Part shown: positions 1-5,790 of the stretch, piece after piece | Position numbering within the stretch: position 1 is the first letter of the stretch | How the letters are laid out: every line of letters starts with the position of its first letter | Assembly: GCA_946887155.1 (NCBI GenBank) | Contig: CAMPKM010000207.1 | Location: 1 to 5,790, forward strand | Length of the DNA stretch: 5,790 nt | Direction of reading: 5' to 3' | DNA from: an uncultured Gemmatimonadota bacterium | Lineage (GTDB): Bacteria; Gemmatimonadota; Gemmatimonadetes; Gemmatimonadales; Gemmatimonadaceae | Made by a program: the position numbers and the translations under genes | Notes under the pieces: model-generated | The model's database searches: none | Told to the model about the DNA's origin: nothing | What the model saw: the letters and a program-made list of their open reading frames with translations, nothing else

Positions 1-2364
1 GGCCTCGATAGTGTTGGCCTGATCGAAATCCTCGTGGCGATCGGAATCGGCGCCAATACATCGATCATGAGTGCGGTGCGGGGGATCGTGCTTCGTCCGT
101 TGCCGTTCGACGAGCCGGAAAACCTGATGCGCTTGTACTCGCGCCATCCGCAACTGGGCGCGACCGCGATGTCGGTTGCGGATTTCGGGGACATTCGCGC
201 GCAGGCGACGTCATTCATCGGGATGGCTGCGTGGTATGGGACTACGGCCAGCCTCAGTGGCAACGGGCAACCCGAGCGCCTCGACATTGCGCGCGTGAGT
301 GACACCTGGTTCAACCTGCTGGGCATTCGCCCGCTCCGTGGCCGGACGTTTGTCAGCGGGGAAGACGCTGCCGGCGCGCCACCCCTGGCTGTGTTGTCCG
401 AGGGGTTCTGGCGGCGGCGGTTCGCGAGCGATCCCGGCATCGTGGGTCGGACGATTCGGCTCGATGGCGAGCCGGTGGAAGTCATCGGCATCGTGAACGG
501 GGATGCGGCCTTCCCCGCGGGCCGCGACCTCTGGATGACGACGCGCTTCGACCCGGAAGAATTCACGAACGCGCAGCGCGGCGCGCGCTGGCTCCGCGTG
601 CTCGGGCGACTGGCGCCCGGCGCCTCGGTCGCGCAGGCCAACGAGGAATTGCAGCGTATTGCGGAGCAGATCGAGGAGGGCGACCCGCGACACAACACCG
701 ACTACACGGATTTTGCCATCTCGCTTCAGGACTCCATCGTCGGCAACTACCGTCGTCCCTTGTTCATCCTGCTCGGGGCGGTGGGCCTCGTTATGCTGGT
801 CGTGTGCACCAACGTGGCCGGCCTGATGGTCGCTCGGACCGCCGGCCGCGAAACGGAGATTGCCGTGCGGACCGCGATGGGGGCGGGGAGAGGCCGGATC
901 GTACGGCAGTTGGTCACCGAGTCGCTCGTAGTGGCCATGGCTGGTGGCGCACTCGGATTCGCCTTCGGGATCGCCGGGACAACGCTCCTCGTGCAAGCGG
1001 CGCCGGCGGAGATTCCCCGCCTCGAGCACGTCGGCATCGACGCCCCGGTATTTCTGTTTTCGCTCGCCCTGGCCGTGATGGCGGGCGTGTTTTTCGGCCT
1101 CGTTCCGGCATGGCAGGCGTCGCGACGCGACCTGCGGTCCCGACTTCAGGCGTCGAGTCGCGGCGGCGCCGGCCGGTTCGGCAGCGTGAGGCTGCGGCGT
1201 GTGCTGGTCATCTCGGAACTGGCGGTGGCGATCGTGCTCCTCGTCGGCGCTGGCCTGCTGCTGCGCAGTTTTGCGAAGCTGCAGCGGGTCGATCCAGGCT
1301 TCCGGACCGAGGGGCTGACTGCCTTCACGGTGACGCTCCCGCCGGCTCGTTATGCACGGCTGGTCGATCAGCGACGGTTCCTCGAGAGCGCGCTAGAGGA
1401 ACTGGAGGCGATTCCAGGCGTGGAGAGTGCCGCGGCGTCGTTCGGGTTGCCGCTGACGGAAACGCGCTTCCAGCTCACGTTCACCATCGACGGGCAGGAG
1501 AATGATCCCGCCAATGAGCCACGCGGACAGGTGCGTGTCGCGTCGCCGGGGTACTTCGCCTCGATGGGCATTCCGGTGCTGAAGGGGCGGGTGTTCACGC
1601 CGCAGGACCGATGGGAATCGCAGCCCGTCATTGTCGTCAGCCAGGAACTGGCGAATCGCTTTTTCCCTGCCGGGGACGCCATCGGGCGGCGTATCGACAC
1701 CGGGTGGGGACGCGACGGCCACACGCTCGGCGGTACGATCGTCGGGATCGTGGGGGACGTGAAGCAGTTCGGACTGTCGCTCGATGCACCCGCTGCGTAT
1801 TACGCGGCGGCTGACCAGTGGCCGACCGACGAGATCACGTTCGCGTTGCGGGGCGCAGCGGAGGAATCGGGAACGATGGGTGCGATCAGGTCGGTCATCG
1901 AGCGACTCGATCCCGAATTGCCGATCTTCGATATCACAACGGGCGAAGCGCTCGTCGCCGGGTCGATCGCGCAGCCGCGCTTTTACCTGCTGGTCATCGC
2001 GGCGTTTGCGCTGACTTCGCTGGTGCTGGCCGGCATCGGCATCTATGGTATCATCGCCTACACGGTGCGCCAGCGCACGCGCGAGATCGGCGTCCGCATG
2101 GCGCTGGGCGCCTCGTCGCGGCAGATCGTCGGAAGCATCGTCGGCGAAGGCCTGTCGCTGGCGACGATCGGCTTGTTGATCGGGATGGCCCTCGCTCTCT
2201 CGCTCGTCGGCGAGATCAGGGAGCTGCTATTCGGCGTCAGTGAACGCGACTGGGTGACGCTGGTCGCCGTCGCGGGGGTGCTTTTCCTCGCGGCCATTGC
2301 GGCTTCCCTCATTCCCGCGCGGGCGGCAGTCAGACTGGGACCCCAGGAGGCCCTGCGCGATTGA
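1..2364 (+). CDS. Orphan MacB/FtsX-type ABC permease (ADOP family), 5' end outside window
   Basis: The reading frame is open to the left edge; 787 residues are visible. The family normally starts about 20-30 residues before the IGIGANTSIMSAV motif (codons 13-25), so the true start lies upstream; the in-frame GTG at 34 has no ribosome binding site. The layout is a duplicated MacB fold: one membrane segment at the edge, a first periplasmic core domain (about 35-250), three segments (about 255-275, 309-333, 350-370), one segment (about 400-422), a second periplasmic domain (about 425-655), and three segments (about 661-687, 715-736, 751-776). The paired cytoplasmic motifs ETEIAVRTAMGAGRGRIV and TREIGVRMALGASSRQIV follow the two FtsX halves and show the internal duplication. 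No ATPase domain is present or adjacent. MacB-type systems drive efflux or mechanotransmission across the envelope; the substrate here is unknown. The stop codon lies in the first unit of the downstream repeat. Family call is firm; function is inferred. Confidence 0.93.
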   Translation, partial: GLDSVGLIEILVAIGIGANTSIMSAVRGIVLRPLPFDEPENLMRLYSRHPQLGATAMSVADFGDIRAQATSFIGMAAWYGTTASLSGNGQPERLDIARVSDTWFNLLGIRPLRGRTFVSGEDAAGAPPLAVLSEGFWRRRFASDPGIVGRTIRLDGEPVEVIGIVNGDAAFPAGRDLWMTTRFDPEEFTNAQRGARWLRVLGRLAPGASVAQANEELQRIAEQIEEGDPRHNTDYTDFAISLQDSIVGNYRRPLFILLGAVGLVMLVVCTNVAGLMVARTAGRETEIAVRTAMGAGRGRIVRQLVTESLVVAMAGGALGFAFGIAGTTLLVQAAPAEIPRLEHVGIDAPVFLFSLALAVMAGVFFGLVPAWQASRRDLRSRLQASSRGGAGRFGSVRLRRVLVISELAVAIVLLVGAGLLLRSFAKLQRVDPGFRTEGLTAFTVTLPPARYARLVDQRRFLESALEELEAIPGVESAAASFGLPLTETRFQLTFTIDGQENDPANEPRGQVRVASPGYFASMGIPVLKGRVFTPQDRWESQPVIVVSQELANRFFPAGDAIGRRIDTGWGRDGHTLGGTIVGIVGDVKQFGLSLDAPAAYYAAADQWPTDEITFALRGAAEESGTMGAIRSVIERLDPELPIFDITTGEALVAGSIAQPRFYLLVIAAFALTSLVLAGIGIYGIIAYTVRQRTREIGVRMALGASSRQIVGSIVGEGLSLATIGLLIGMALALSLVGEIRELLFGVSERDWVTLVAVAGVLFLAAIAASLIPARAAVRLGPQEALRD

Positions 2365-2504
2365 CGATTGACGATTGACGATTGACGATTGACGATAGAC
2401 GATAGACGATTTGGGATTGAGCAGAAGTCAATCGCCAAATCGCTAATCGCTAATCGTCAATCGCTAATCGTCAATCGTCAATCGTCAATCGTCAATCATC
2501 AATG
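2359..2504. repeat. Heptamer tandem array with inverted second half (large hairpin)
   Basis: The left arm (2359-2421) is nine 7-bp units: five GATTGAC, two GATAGAC, GATTTGG and GATTGAG. After the spacer CAGAA (2422-2426), the right arm (2427-2497) is ten units in reverse complement: GTCAATC, GCCAAATC (8 bp), GCTAATC twice, GTCAATC, GCTAATC, GTCAATC four times, then the degenerate ATCAATG (2498-2504). The arms pair: 2359-2379 with 2470-2490 (21 bp perfect), 2387-2393 with 2456-2462 (7 bp), and 2408-2420 with 2428-2441 (13 bp, G2434 bulged), with a 7-nt loop; the GATAGAC/GCTAATC blocks pair imperfectly. The array is much more AT-rich than the genes around it. The first unit supplies the last codon and the TGA stop of the permease. 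It resembles in kind the short heptameric repeats described from cyanobacteria. A role as transcription terminator or mRNA 3'-end protector is inferred; there is no T-tract. Confidence 0.95.
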
Positions 2505-2523
2505 GCGTCTGACCCCGTTTCCG
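2501..2523. repeat. Short palindromic GTCTGACCCC motif, REP-like
   Basis: The bases GGCGTCTGACCCC (2504-2516) form an imperfect palindrome centred on T2510, with five of six arm pairs intact and a C-C mismatch at 2506/2514, followed by GTTTCCG. I recall a recurrent intergenic motif of the form GGGGTCTGACCCC with an adjacent GTTTTCC-like tail from many bacterial genomes, where it is linked to REP-type elements; this copy would differ at one arm base. The link is from memory and only one copy is in the window. It directly abuts the heptamer array and contains the upstream in-frame ATG at 2502, which argues against that ATG as a real start. Confidence 0.35.
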
Positions 2524-2548
2524 TGGTACTTTCGCCGTGGACTTACCT

Positions 2549-2554
2549 CGGGAG
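2549..2554 (+). promoter_or_regulatory. Weak ribosome binding site for the amidohydrolase
   Basis: The sequence CGGGAG lies 10 nt before the ATG at 2565. It is a partial match to the Shine-Dalgarno consensus with acceptable spacing. It supports the start at 2565, which also begins a clean signal peptide, over the in-frame ATG at 2502, which is inside repeat sequence. Confidence 0.4.
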
Positions 2555-2564
2555 CTCACGTCAC

Positions 2565-4190
2565 ATGCGTTCACGAATCAAGGGAATCCTGGCAGCATTC
2601 CTCGCAACGTCTGGATTGTCCGCTGTCACCGCCGGAGTGGCCAGGGCACAGGATGCGGCGCCGGCGCCGAATCGTGCCGAGGGCGAGGGGCCGTTCGACC
2701 GGCTCATCATTCGCGGCGCGACGCTCATCGACGGGACCGGCGCACCGCCACGTGGGCCGGTCGATATCGTCATCGAGCGCAACCGCATCACGCGCATCGC
2801 TGACGTCGGCTTTCCGGGCGTCCCGATCAACGCGCGTGGCCGGCCACAGGGGCCAGCGCGTGAAATCCAGGCGGAAGGCATGTACGTCCTGCCGGGGTTC
2901 ATCGACCTGCACGTCCACACGGGCGGTGTGCCCAAGGCGCCGGAATCCGAGTACGTCTACAAGCTCTGGCTGGGGCACGGCATAACGACCGTGCGCGGCG
3001 TGCCGTTCGGCGGGTTCGAATATGCATTGAAGGAAAAGGCGCGGAGCGCCGCGAACGAGATCACGGCGCCGCGCATGGTGTCCTGCCATCGCATGGGTTC
3101 GGGGCAGGGATGGACCGGCGGCCCGATCCAGACCCCCGAGAAGGCCCGCGAATGGGTTCGTTATGCAGCGCAGGCCGGCGCCGATTGCCTGAAGCTGGGC
3201 GCACACGAGCCGTCGATCATGGCAGCGCTGATCGACGAAGCGAAGAAGAACAAGCTCGGCACCACCGCGCACCTCGCGCAGACCGGCGTTGCCCAGATGA
3301 ATGCCGCCGATGCGGTGAAGCTCGGGCTGGGAGCCGTCACCCACTACTACGGCATTTTCGAGTCGATGTACGACAAGAACTCGATCCAGCCGTACCCCGA
3401 TACGTATAACTACAACGATGAGCAGTGGCGCTTCGGCCAGGTGGCTCGGCAATGGAGCCTGGTGACGCCGCGCAGCGAAAAGTGGAATGCGTTCCTCAAG
3501 CTGCTCAAGGATCACGACGCGACGCTCGACCCGACCATGACGACGTACATGTCGGGACGCGACCTCGCGAAACGGCGGACCGCCGAGTGGCACGAGACGT
3601 ACACGCTTCCCTCGTTATGGGACTTCTATACGCCGAACCGTGAAAACCACGGCGCATATTTCTACAACTGGACCACGTGGGACGAGGTGGCGTGGAAGAA
3701 GTTCTACCAGGTGTGGATGGAGTTCATCAACGACTACAAGAACATGGGCGGCCGGGTGACGCCGTCGACCGACGCGGGCTTCATCTACAACACCTACGGC
3801 TTCTCGTACATCGAGGAGCTGGAGAACTTCCAGGAAGCGGGATTCCACCCGCTCGAAGTGATCCGCGCCGCGACGCTCCACGCCGCCGAGGAGATCTTCC
3901 GCCCGTCGGGCACCCCGATCCAGTACGGTGTCGTCCGCGCGGGGATGCTCGCCGACCTGGCGATCGTCGGGGAGAACCCGATCGCCAACCTGAAGGTGCT
4001 CTACGGCAACGGCTTCGTCCGGCTCAACGACCAGACGAACAAGGTCGAGCGCGTGGGCGGCGTGAAGTGGACCATCAAGGACGGCATCGTCTACGACGCC
4101 AAGAAGCTGCTGGCCGACGTGGCAAAAATGGTCGAGAAGCAGAAGAAGGAGCGCGGCATCACGCGGCTGCCGATCGCAATGCAACGATAG
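2565..4190 (+). CDS. Secreted metal-dependent amidohydrolase (imidazolonepropionase/prolidase-like, COG1228 type)
   Basis: The protein has 541 residues from the chosen ATG. The N-terminus (RSRIK, then a hydrophobic run to VARA) is a Sec signal peptide, probable cleavage after Ala28, so the enzyme should act in the periplasm or outside. An upstream in-frame ATG at 2502 would add 21 residues before the signal and is disfavoured. The opening FDRLIIRGATLIDGTGAPP (44-62) is the small beta-sandwich subdomain of amidohydrolases. Candidate metal ligands appear in the usual order: His116 and His118 (DLHVHTG), Lys210 (DCLKLGA, possible carboxylated bridging lysine), His236 (TAHLAQTG), His260 (VTHYYG) and Asp403 (PSTDAG). 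RAGMLADLAIVGENP (from about 458) is the characteristic C-terminal return to the sandwich. About 140 residues, rich in Trp and Tyr, separate His260 from Asp403, making the protein longer than the usual 400-430. The substrate (cyclic amide, peptide or lactone) cannot be told. All ligands are intact, so it is probably active. Confidence 0.92.
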   Translation: MRSRIKGILAAFLATSGLSAVTAGVARAQDAAPAPNRAEGEGPFDRLIIRGATLIDGTGAPPRGPVDIVIERNRITRIADVGFPGVPINARGRPQGPAREIQAEGMYVLPGFIDLHVHTGGVPKAPESEYVYKLWLGHGITTVRGVPFGGFEYALKEKARSAANEITAPRMVSCHRMGSGQGWTGGPIQTPEKAREWVRYAAQAGADCLKLGAHEPSIMAALIDEAKKNKLGTTAHLAQTGVAQMNAADAVKLGLGAVTHYYGIFESMYDKNSIQPYPDTYNYNDEQWRFGQVARQWSLVTPRSEKWNAFLKLLKDHDATLDPTMTTYMSGRDLAKRRTAEWHETYTLPSLWDFYTPNRENHGAYFYNWTTWDEVAWKKFYQVWMEFINDYKNMGGRVTPSTDAGFIYNTYGFSYIEELENFQEAGFHPLEVIRAATLHAAEEIFRPSGTPIQYGVVRAGMLADLAIVGENPIANLKVLYGNGFVRLNDQTNKVERVGGVKWTIKDGIVYDAKKLLADVAKMVEKQKKERGITRLPIAMQR

Positions 4191-4258
4191 TTGAGATGAG
4201 TTGATGAGTTGATGAGTTGATGAACAGGCAGGATCATCAACTCATTGACTCATTCAAC
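4191..4258. repeat. Octamer tandem array with inverted second half
   Basis: Starting right after the amidohydrolase TAG, the left arm is a variant TTGAGATGAG (4191-4200), then TTGATGAG (4201-4208), TTGATGAG (4209-4216) and TTGATGAA (4217-4224). After a short spacer the right arm carries degenerate reverse-complement units ATCATCAA (4233-4240), CTCATTGA (4241-4248) and CTCATTCA (4249-4256). The design matches the heptamer array at 2359-2504, but the unit is a different sequence and length. The right arm contains the TGA stop of the minus-strand propeller gene. Confidence 0.9.
4204..4253 (+). terminator. Candidate terminator hairpin between convergent genes
   Basis: The bases 4204-4223 can pair with 4234-4253 over 20 positions around a 10-nt loop (4224-4233). 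The inner 12 pairs are perfect. Two positions (4210/4247 and 4211/4246) are G-U in the plus-strand RNA but would be A-C mismatches in the minus-strand RNA, so the hairpin should be stronger for the amidohydrolase transcript. It lies 13 nt after that gene's stop and ends at the stop of the convergent gene. No T-tract follows on either side and the stem is not GC-rich, so it is not a classical intrinsic terminator. Termination is inferred from position and fold. Confidence 0.45.
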
Positions 4259-5483
4259 GCACCAGCAGTCTGTACATCGCGACGCCTTCGACGCCGTCGT
4301 CGTCGCGCGTGACGCCCAGTATGTAGTCGCGCCCGATGTCCCTCACCAGGAGCCGGGCCGGAACGTCGATGGCCGCGATCCAGCTGCCGTCCCGGGCGAA
4401 TACGTTCCAGCGTCTCATCGTTCCTGCCGGCACCTGCTCCCAGTACGGTTTCGTCCAGGCCGCCAGAAGGACGTCTGACACCCAGAGCTCGCCGTCGTAG
4501 CCGCGCATCATGAAGTCGTACGCAGGGAGGGACTCCGCGATCGGCGTCCTGAGCGCCAATTGTTCCAGCTCGATCGCCGACGGCTGTGCGTGTCCACCCG
4601 TGGCTGGCGGTACTTTCTTCCTCGACGCAATCACTGCTTCCCGCGCGGCGCGTGTCACTTGCTGCGTGGCGATGTCGCGACGAATGACCTGCTTTACCGT
4701 TCCGTCAGCGTCGAGACAGGTCACCTCGTATCGCACAGGCCTTCCCATGCAAAAGTGATCGCGAAACACCGCGGAACTGAAGGACGGCGCGAGCACGACG
4801 ACGTTCCCTCCTCCCGGTGGTTCATCGGCCGCCCGGAAATGCTCATACGTCGGGACGAGCTGCAAGACGTCTGCACTGCGCGAGTCACGGGCGATGCGCA
4901 GCAGGCCGCGCATTTCCACCCGGCGGCCAACGCGCTGCATCTCCTCCCGCGTCCCGCCGGCGCCGGTCAACAGCACGGATCCATCGGCAAACACACCCCC
5001 GACCTCGATCGGGTACCACGGCGTCGTGACCGGCAACGGCGGGTGCCTGACGAGTGTGCCGTCGAGGAGAAAGACCGCTGTCCCGCGGCGCGTGTCGACG
5101 GCATAAATCGTGTCGCCGTATACCGCGATCTTCTTGATCTGGTTGAATTCACCGGGTCCCTGGCCACGGCGGCCGATGCTGTGCGTGAACTGCCCGCGCG
5201 CATCGAACACGCGAAGCTCCTGCGTCGCGCCATCGGAGGCGACCACGCCGCCATCGGGCGTGCGCGCCACATCCCAGATATCCGAAAATTCCGTCGCGCC
5301 CGTGCCGCTGACACCGCCGAGCTGCAGGATGGGCCGGGGGTCGAGCCGCCACGTGGTTCGCGGGCGTGCAGCGGCAGGGTGCGTGACGACCCTGATTCCG
5401 GCGCTGTCCCGCACACTCTGCGCTCCGGCCTCGTCAGGCATCTGAAGAACTACAACCGCGGCTATGCAGGCGATCTGTCGCAT
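4254..5483 (-). CDS. Secreted six-bladed beta-propeller (NHL-like) protein
   Basis: The protein has 409 residues when started at the ATG at 5483-5481. That start gives a short signal peptide (MRQIACIAAVVVLQM, then AGA before Gln22). The frame extends upstream to an ATG at 5582, with another at 5552, but those add 33 or 10 residues in front of the signal sequence. No start has a convincing ribosome binding site, so the N-terminus is less certain than the frame. After cleavage comes VRDSAGIRVV (24-33), then propeller-blade sequence: TPDGGVVASDGATQELRVFD (75-94), GRRGQGPGEF (104-113), AVYGDTIYAVD and YDGELWVSD, and a last strand set near RRWNVFARDGSWIAAIDVP (357-375). This arrangement is one I recognise from many Gemmatimonadota proteins annotated as six-bladed beta-propellers. 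Cys245 and Cys256 could form a disulfide. No catalytic motif is visible; a binding or scaffold role is inferred. It converges on the amidohydrolase. Confidence 0.85.
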   Translation of the reverse strand: MRQIACIAAVVVLQMPDEAGAQSVRDSAGIRVVTHPAAARPRTTWRLDPRPILQLGGVSGTGATEFSDIWDVARTPDGGVVASDGATQELRVFDARGQFTHSIGRRGQGPGEFNQIKKIAVYGDTIYAVDTRRGTAVFLLDGTLVRHPPLPVTTPWYPIEVGGVFADGSVLLTGAGGTREEMQRVGRRVEMRGLLRIARDSRSADVLQLVPTYEHFRAADEPPGGGNVVVLAPSFSSAVFRDHFCMGRPVRYEVTCLDADGTVKQVIRRDIATQQVTRAAREAVIASRKKVPPATGGHAQPSAIELEQLALRTPIAESLPAYDFMMRGYDGELWVSDVLLAAWTKPYWEQVPAGTMRRWNVFARDGSWIAAIDVPARLLVRDIGRDYILGVTRDDDGVEGVAMYRLLVR

Positions 5484-5617
5484 GGGTGCCACGCCAGCAG
5501 GATTGGTGAGCCTGGTCTGGTTCTTTCCACGGACCAGAGGGTGTTCGTACATTTCACCGGAGCCGGGTTCGACGCAATGCAATCCGGGTGTTGAAACCGA
5601 GGCCGGAGGGACGTGCG
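5484..5617. promoter_or_regulatory. Divergent intergenic region between propeller and lipoprotein genes
   Basis: These 134 bases separate the probable starts of two divergently oriented genes, so promoters for both must lie here or inside the neighbouring coding ends. On the minus strand a TTGCGT box followed after 17 nt by AAATGT could be a weak promoter for the propeller gene, but the match is poor. No clear promoter for the plus-strand gene, no operator palindrome and no riboswitch was recognised. If the propeller gene starts at 5582 instead, the gap shrinks to 35 bases. Confidence 0.3.
5605..5610 (+). promoter_or_regulatory. Strong ribosome binding site for the lipoprotein gene
   Basis: GGAGGG is a near-complete Shine-Dalgarno sequence placed 7 nt before the ATG at 5618. 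It is the best ribosome binding site in the window and fixes this start over the in-frame TTG at 5591. Confidence 0.75.
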
Positions 5618-5790
5618 ATGCATCGAATCGTGAGAACGCTCGCCCTGGCGATGTTGGGCGCCGCCTGCGGAGACGGCGGTTTTGAGCCGAGCCAGACCAT
5701 CACCAACGGTTCGCCGGCGGGGTCCACCACCATAGCTGGCACCGACAACGCGAACGTCAGCGGTGAACAGTTCGCTGGCCGGCTGAGTAC
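5618..5790 (+). CDS. Probable exported lipoprotein, 3' end outside window
   Basis: The frame begins at an ATG behind a strong ribosome binding site and stays open for 57 codons to the right edge. The N-terminus MHRIVRTLALAMLGAAC has a positively charged start, a hydrophobic core and Cys17 after Gly-Ala-Ala. This is a fair lipobox: small residues precede the cysteine, but Leu is at -4 instead of -3. The mature part starts GDGGFEPSQT and is rich in Gly, Ser, Thr, Ala and Asn, as in flexible linkers after a lipidated cysteine. No domain can be named from what is visible. It would be anchored in a membrane, probably the outer one. It is transcribed away from the propeller gene and does not share an operon with any complete gene here. 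If the cysteine is not lipidated, it would still be a secreted protein or one with a single membrane anchor. Confidence 0.7.
   Translation, partial: MHRIVRTLALAMLGAACGDGGFEPSQTITNGSPAGSTTIAGTDNANVSGEQFAGRLS

Noticed and set aside
34..36. GTG as the true start of the permease
   Set aside because: There is no ribosome binding site, the frame is open upstream to the window edge, and the family has further N-terminal residues before this point.
211..1029. 272-codon minus-strand open frame inside the permease
   Set aside because: The permease frame is unambiguous across this stretch; the antisense protein has no recognisable feature.
2359..2407. Repeated TTGACG as a set of -35 promoter boxes
   Set aside because: The hexamer is a by-product of the repeat unit; no acceptable -10 box sits about 17 nt downstream of any copy.
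2359..2504. CRISPR array
   Set aside because: Units are 7 bp and directly tandem with no unique spacers, orientation flips in the middle, and no cas gene is near.
2502..2564. N-terminal extension of the amidohydrolase from the ATG at 2502
   Set aside because: The ATG is inside the end of the repeat/palindrome and lacks a ribosome binding site, and the added 21 residues would precede a complete signal peptide that begins at 2565.
2389..2985. Plus-strand open frame starting in the heptamer array and running into the amidohydrolase gene
   Set aside because: It exists because the inverted half of the array lacks stops in this frame. It then overlaps the real gene in another frame with shadow-like composition.
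2571..3593. 340-codon open frame on the minus strand opposite the amidohydrolase
   Set aside because: It is antisense to a gene with intact family motifs, is rich in Arg, His, Ala and Val from GC-rich codon shadows, and shows no recognisable motif or signal.
4224..4260. Classical intrinsic terminator with T-tract
   Set aside because: The hairpin is present but no run of T follows on either strand, so only a non-canonical terminator role can be proposed.
4560..5594. 344-codon plus-strand open frame opposite the propeller gene
   Set aside because: The composition is Arg- and His-rich as expected of a shadow frame. The minus strand encodes a signal peptide and recognisable propeller signatures.

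Overview
The window looks like a piece of a GC-rich (roughly 60-65% by eye) soil- or sediment-type bacterial chromosome, most likely Gemmatimonadota, with Acidobacteriota as the alternative. Three things suggest this: an orphan duplicated MacB/FtsX-type permease (the ADOP family, abundant in these phyla), a large secreted amidohydrolase of a type I associate with these groups, and a secreted beta-propeller with the DSAGIRVV and GRRGQGPGEF signatures that recur in Gemmatimonadota. The phylum call is recognition from memory, not a database search.

Layout: (1) 1-2364, plus strand, the permease, open at the left edge of the window. (2) 2359-2504, an array of 7-bp GATTGAC-type units followed by the same units in reverse complement. 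It can fold into a hairpin of about 60 bp and carries the permease stop codon in its first unit. It runs into a short palindromic motif at 2501-2523. (3) 2565-4190, plus strand, a signal-peptide-bearing metal-dependent amidohydrolase with a full set of candidate metal ligands. (4) 4191-4258, a second, shorter array with an 8-bp unit (TTGATGAG), again followed by its reverse complement. It sits exactly between two convergent genes. (5) 4254-5483, minus strand, the secreted beta-propeller protein. (6) 5484-5617, a divergent intergenic region. (7) 5618 to the right edge, plus strand, the start of a probable exported lipoprotein with a strong ribosome binding site.

All four gene products act at or beyond the cytoplasmic membrane (integral permease, two proteins with Sec-type signal peptides, one candidate lipoprotein). 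The gene order does not define one pathway: the plus-strand pair is separated by the heptamer array, and the propeller gene points the other way. No phage, IS, CRISPR, RNA gene or resistance island was seen.

The most unusual content is intergenic. Two arrays with different units (7-mer and 8-mer) share one design: tandem short units, a short loop, then the same units inverted, placed directly at gene 3' ends. In each array, translation entering from either side meets TGA in all three frames. I infer a 3'-end or termination role. Expansion and inversion of simple repeats without function is the main alternative.
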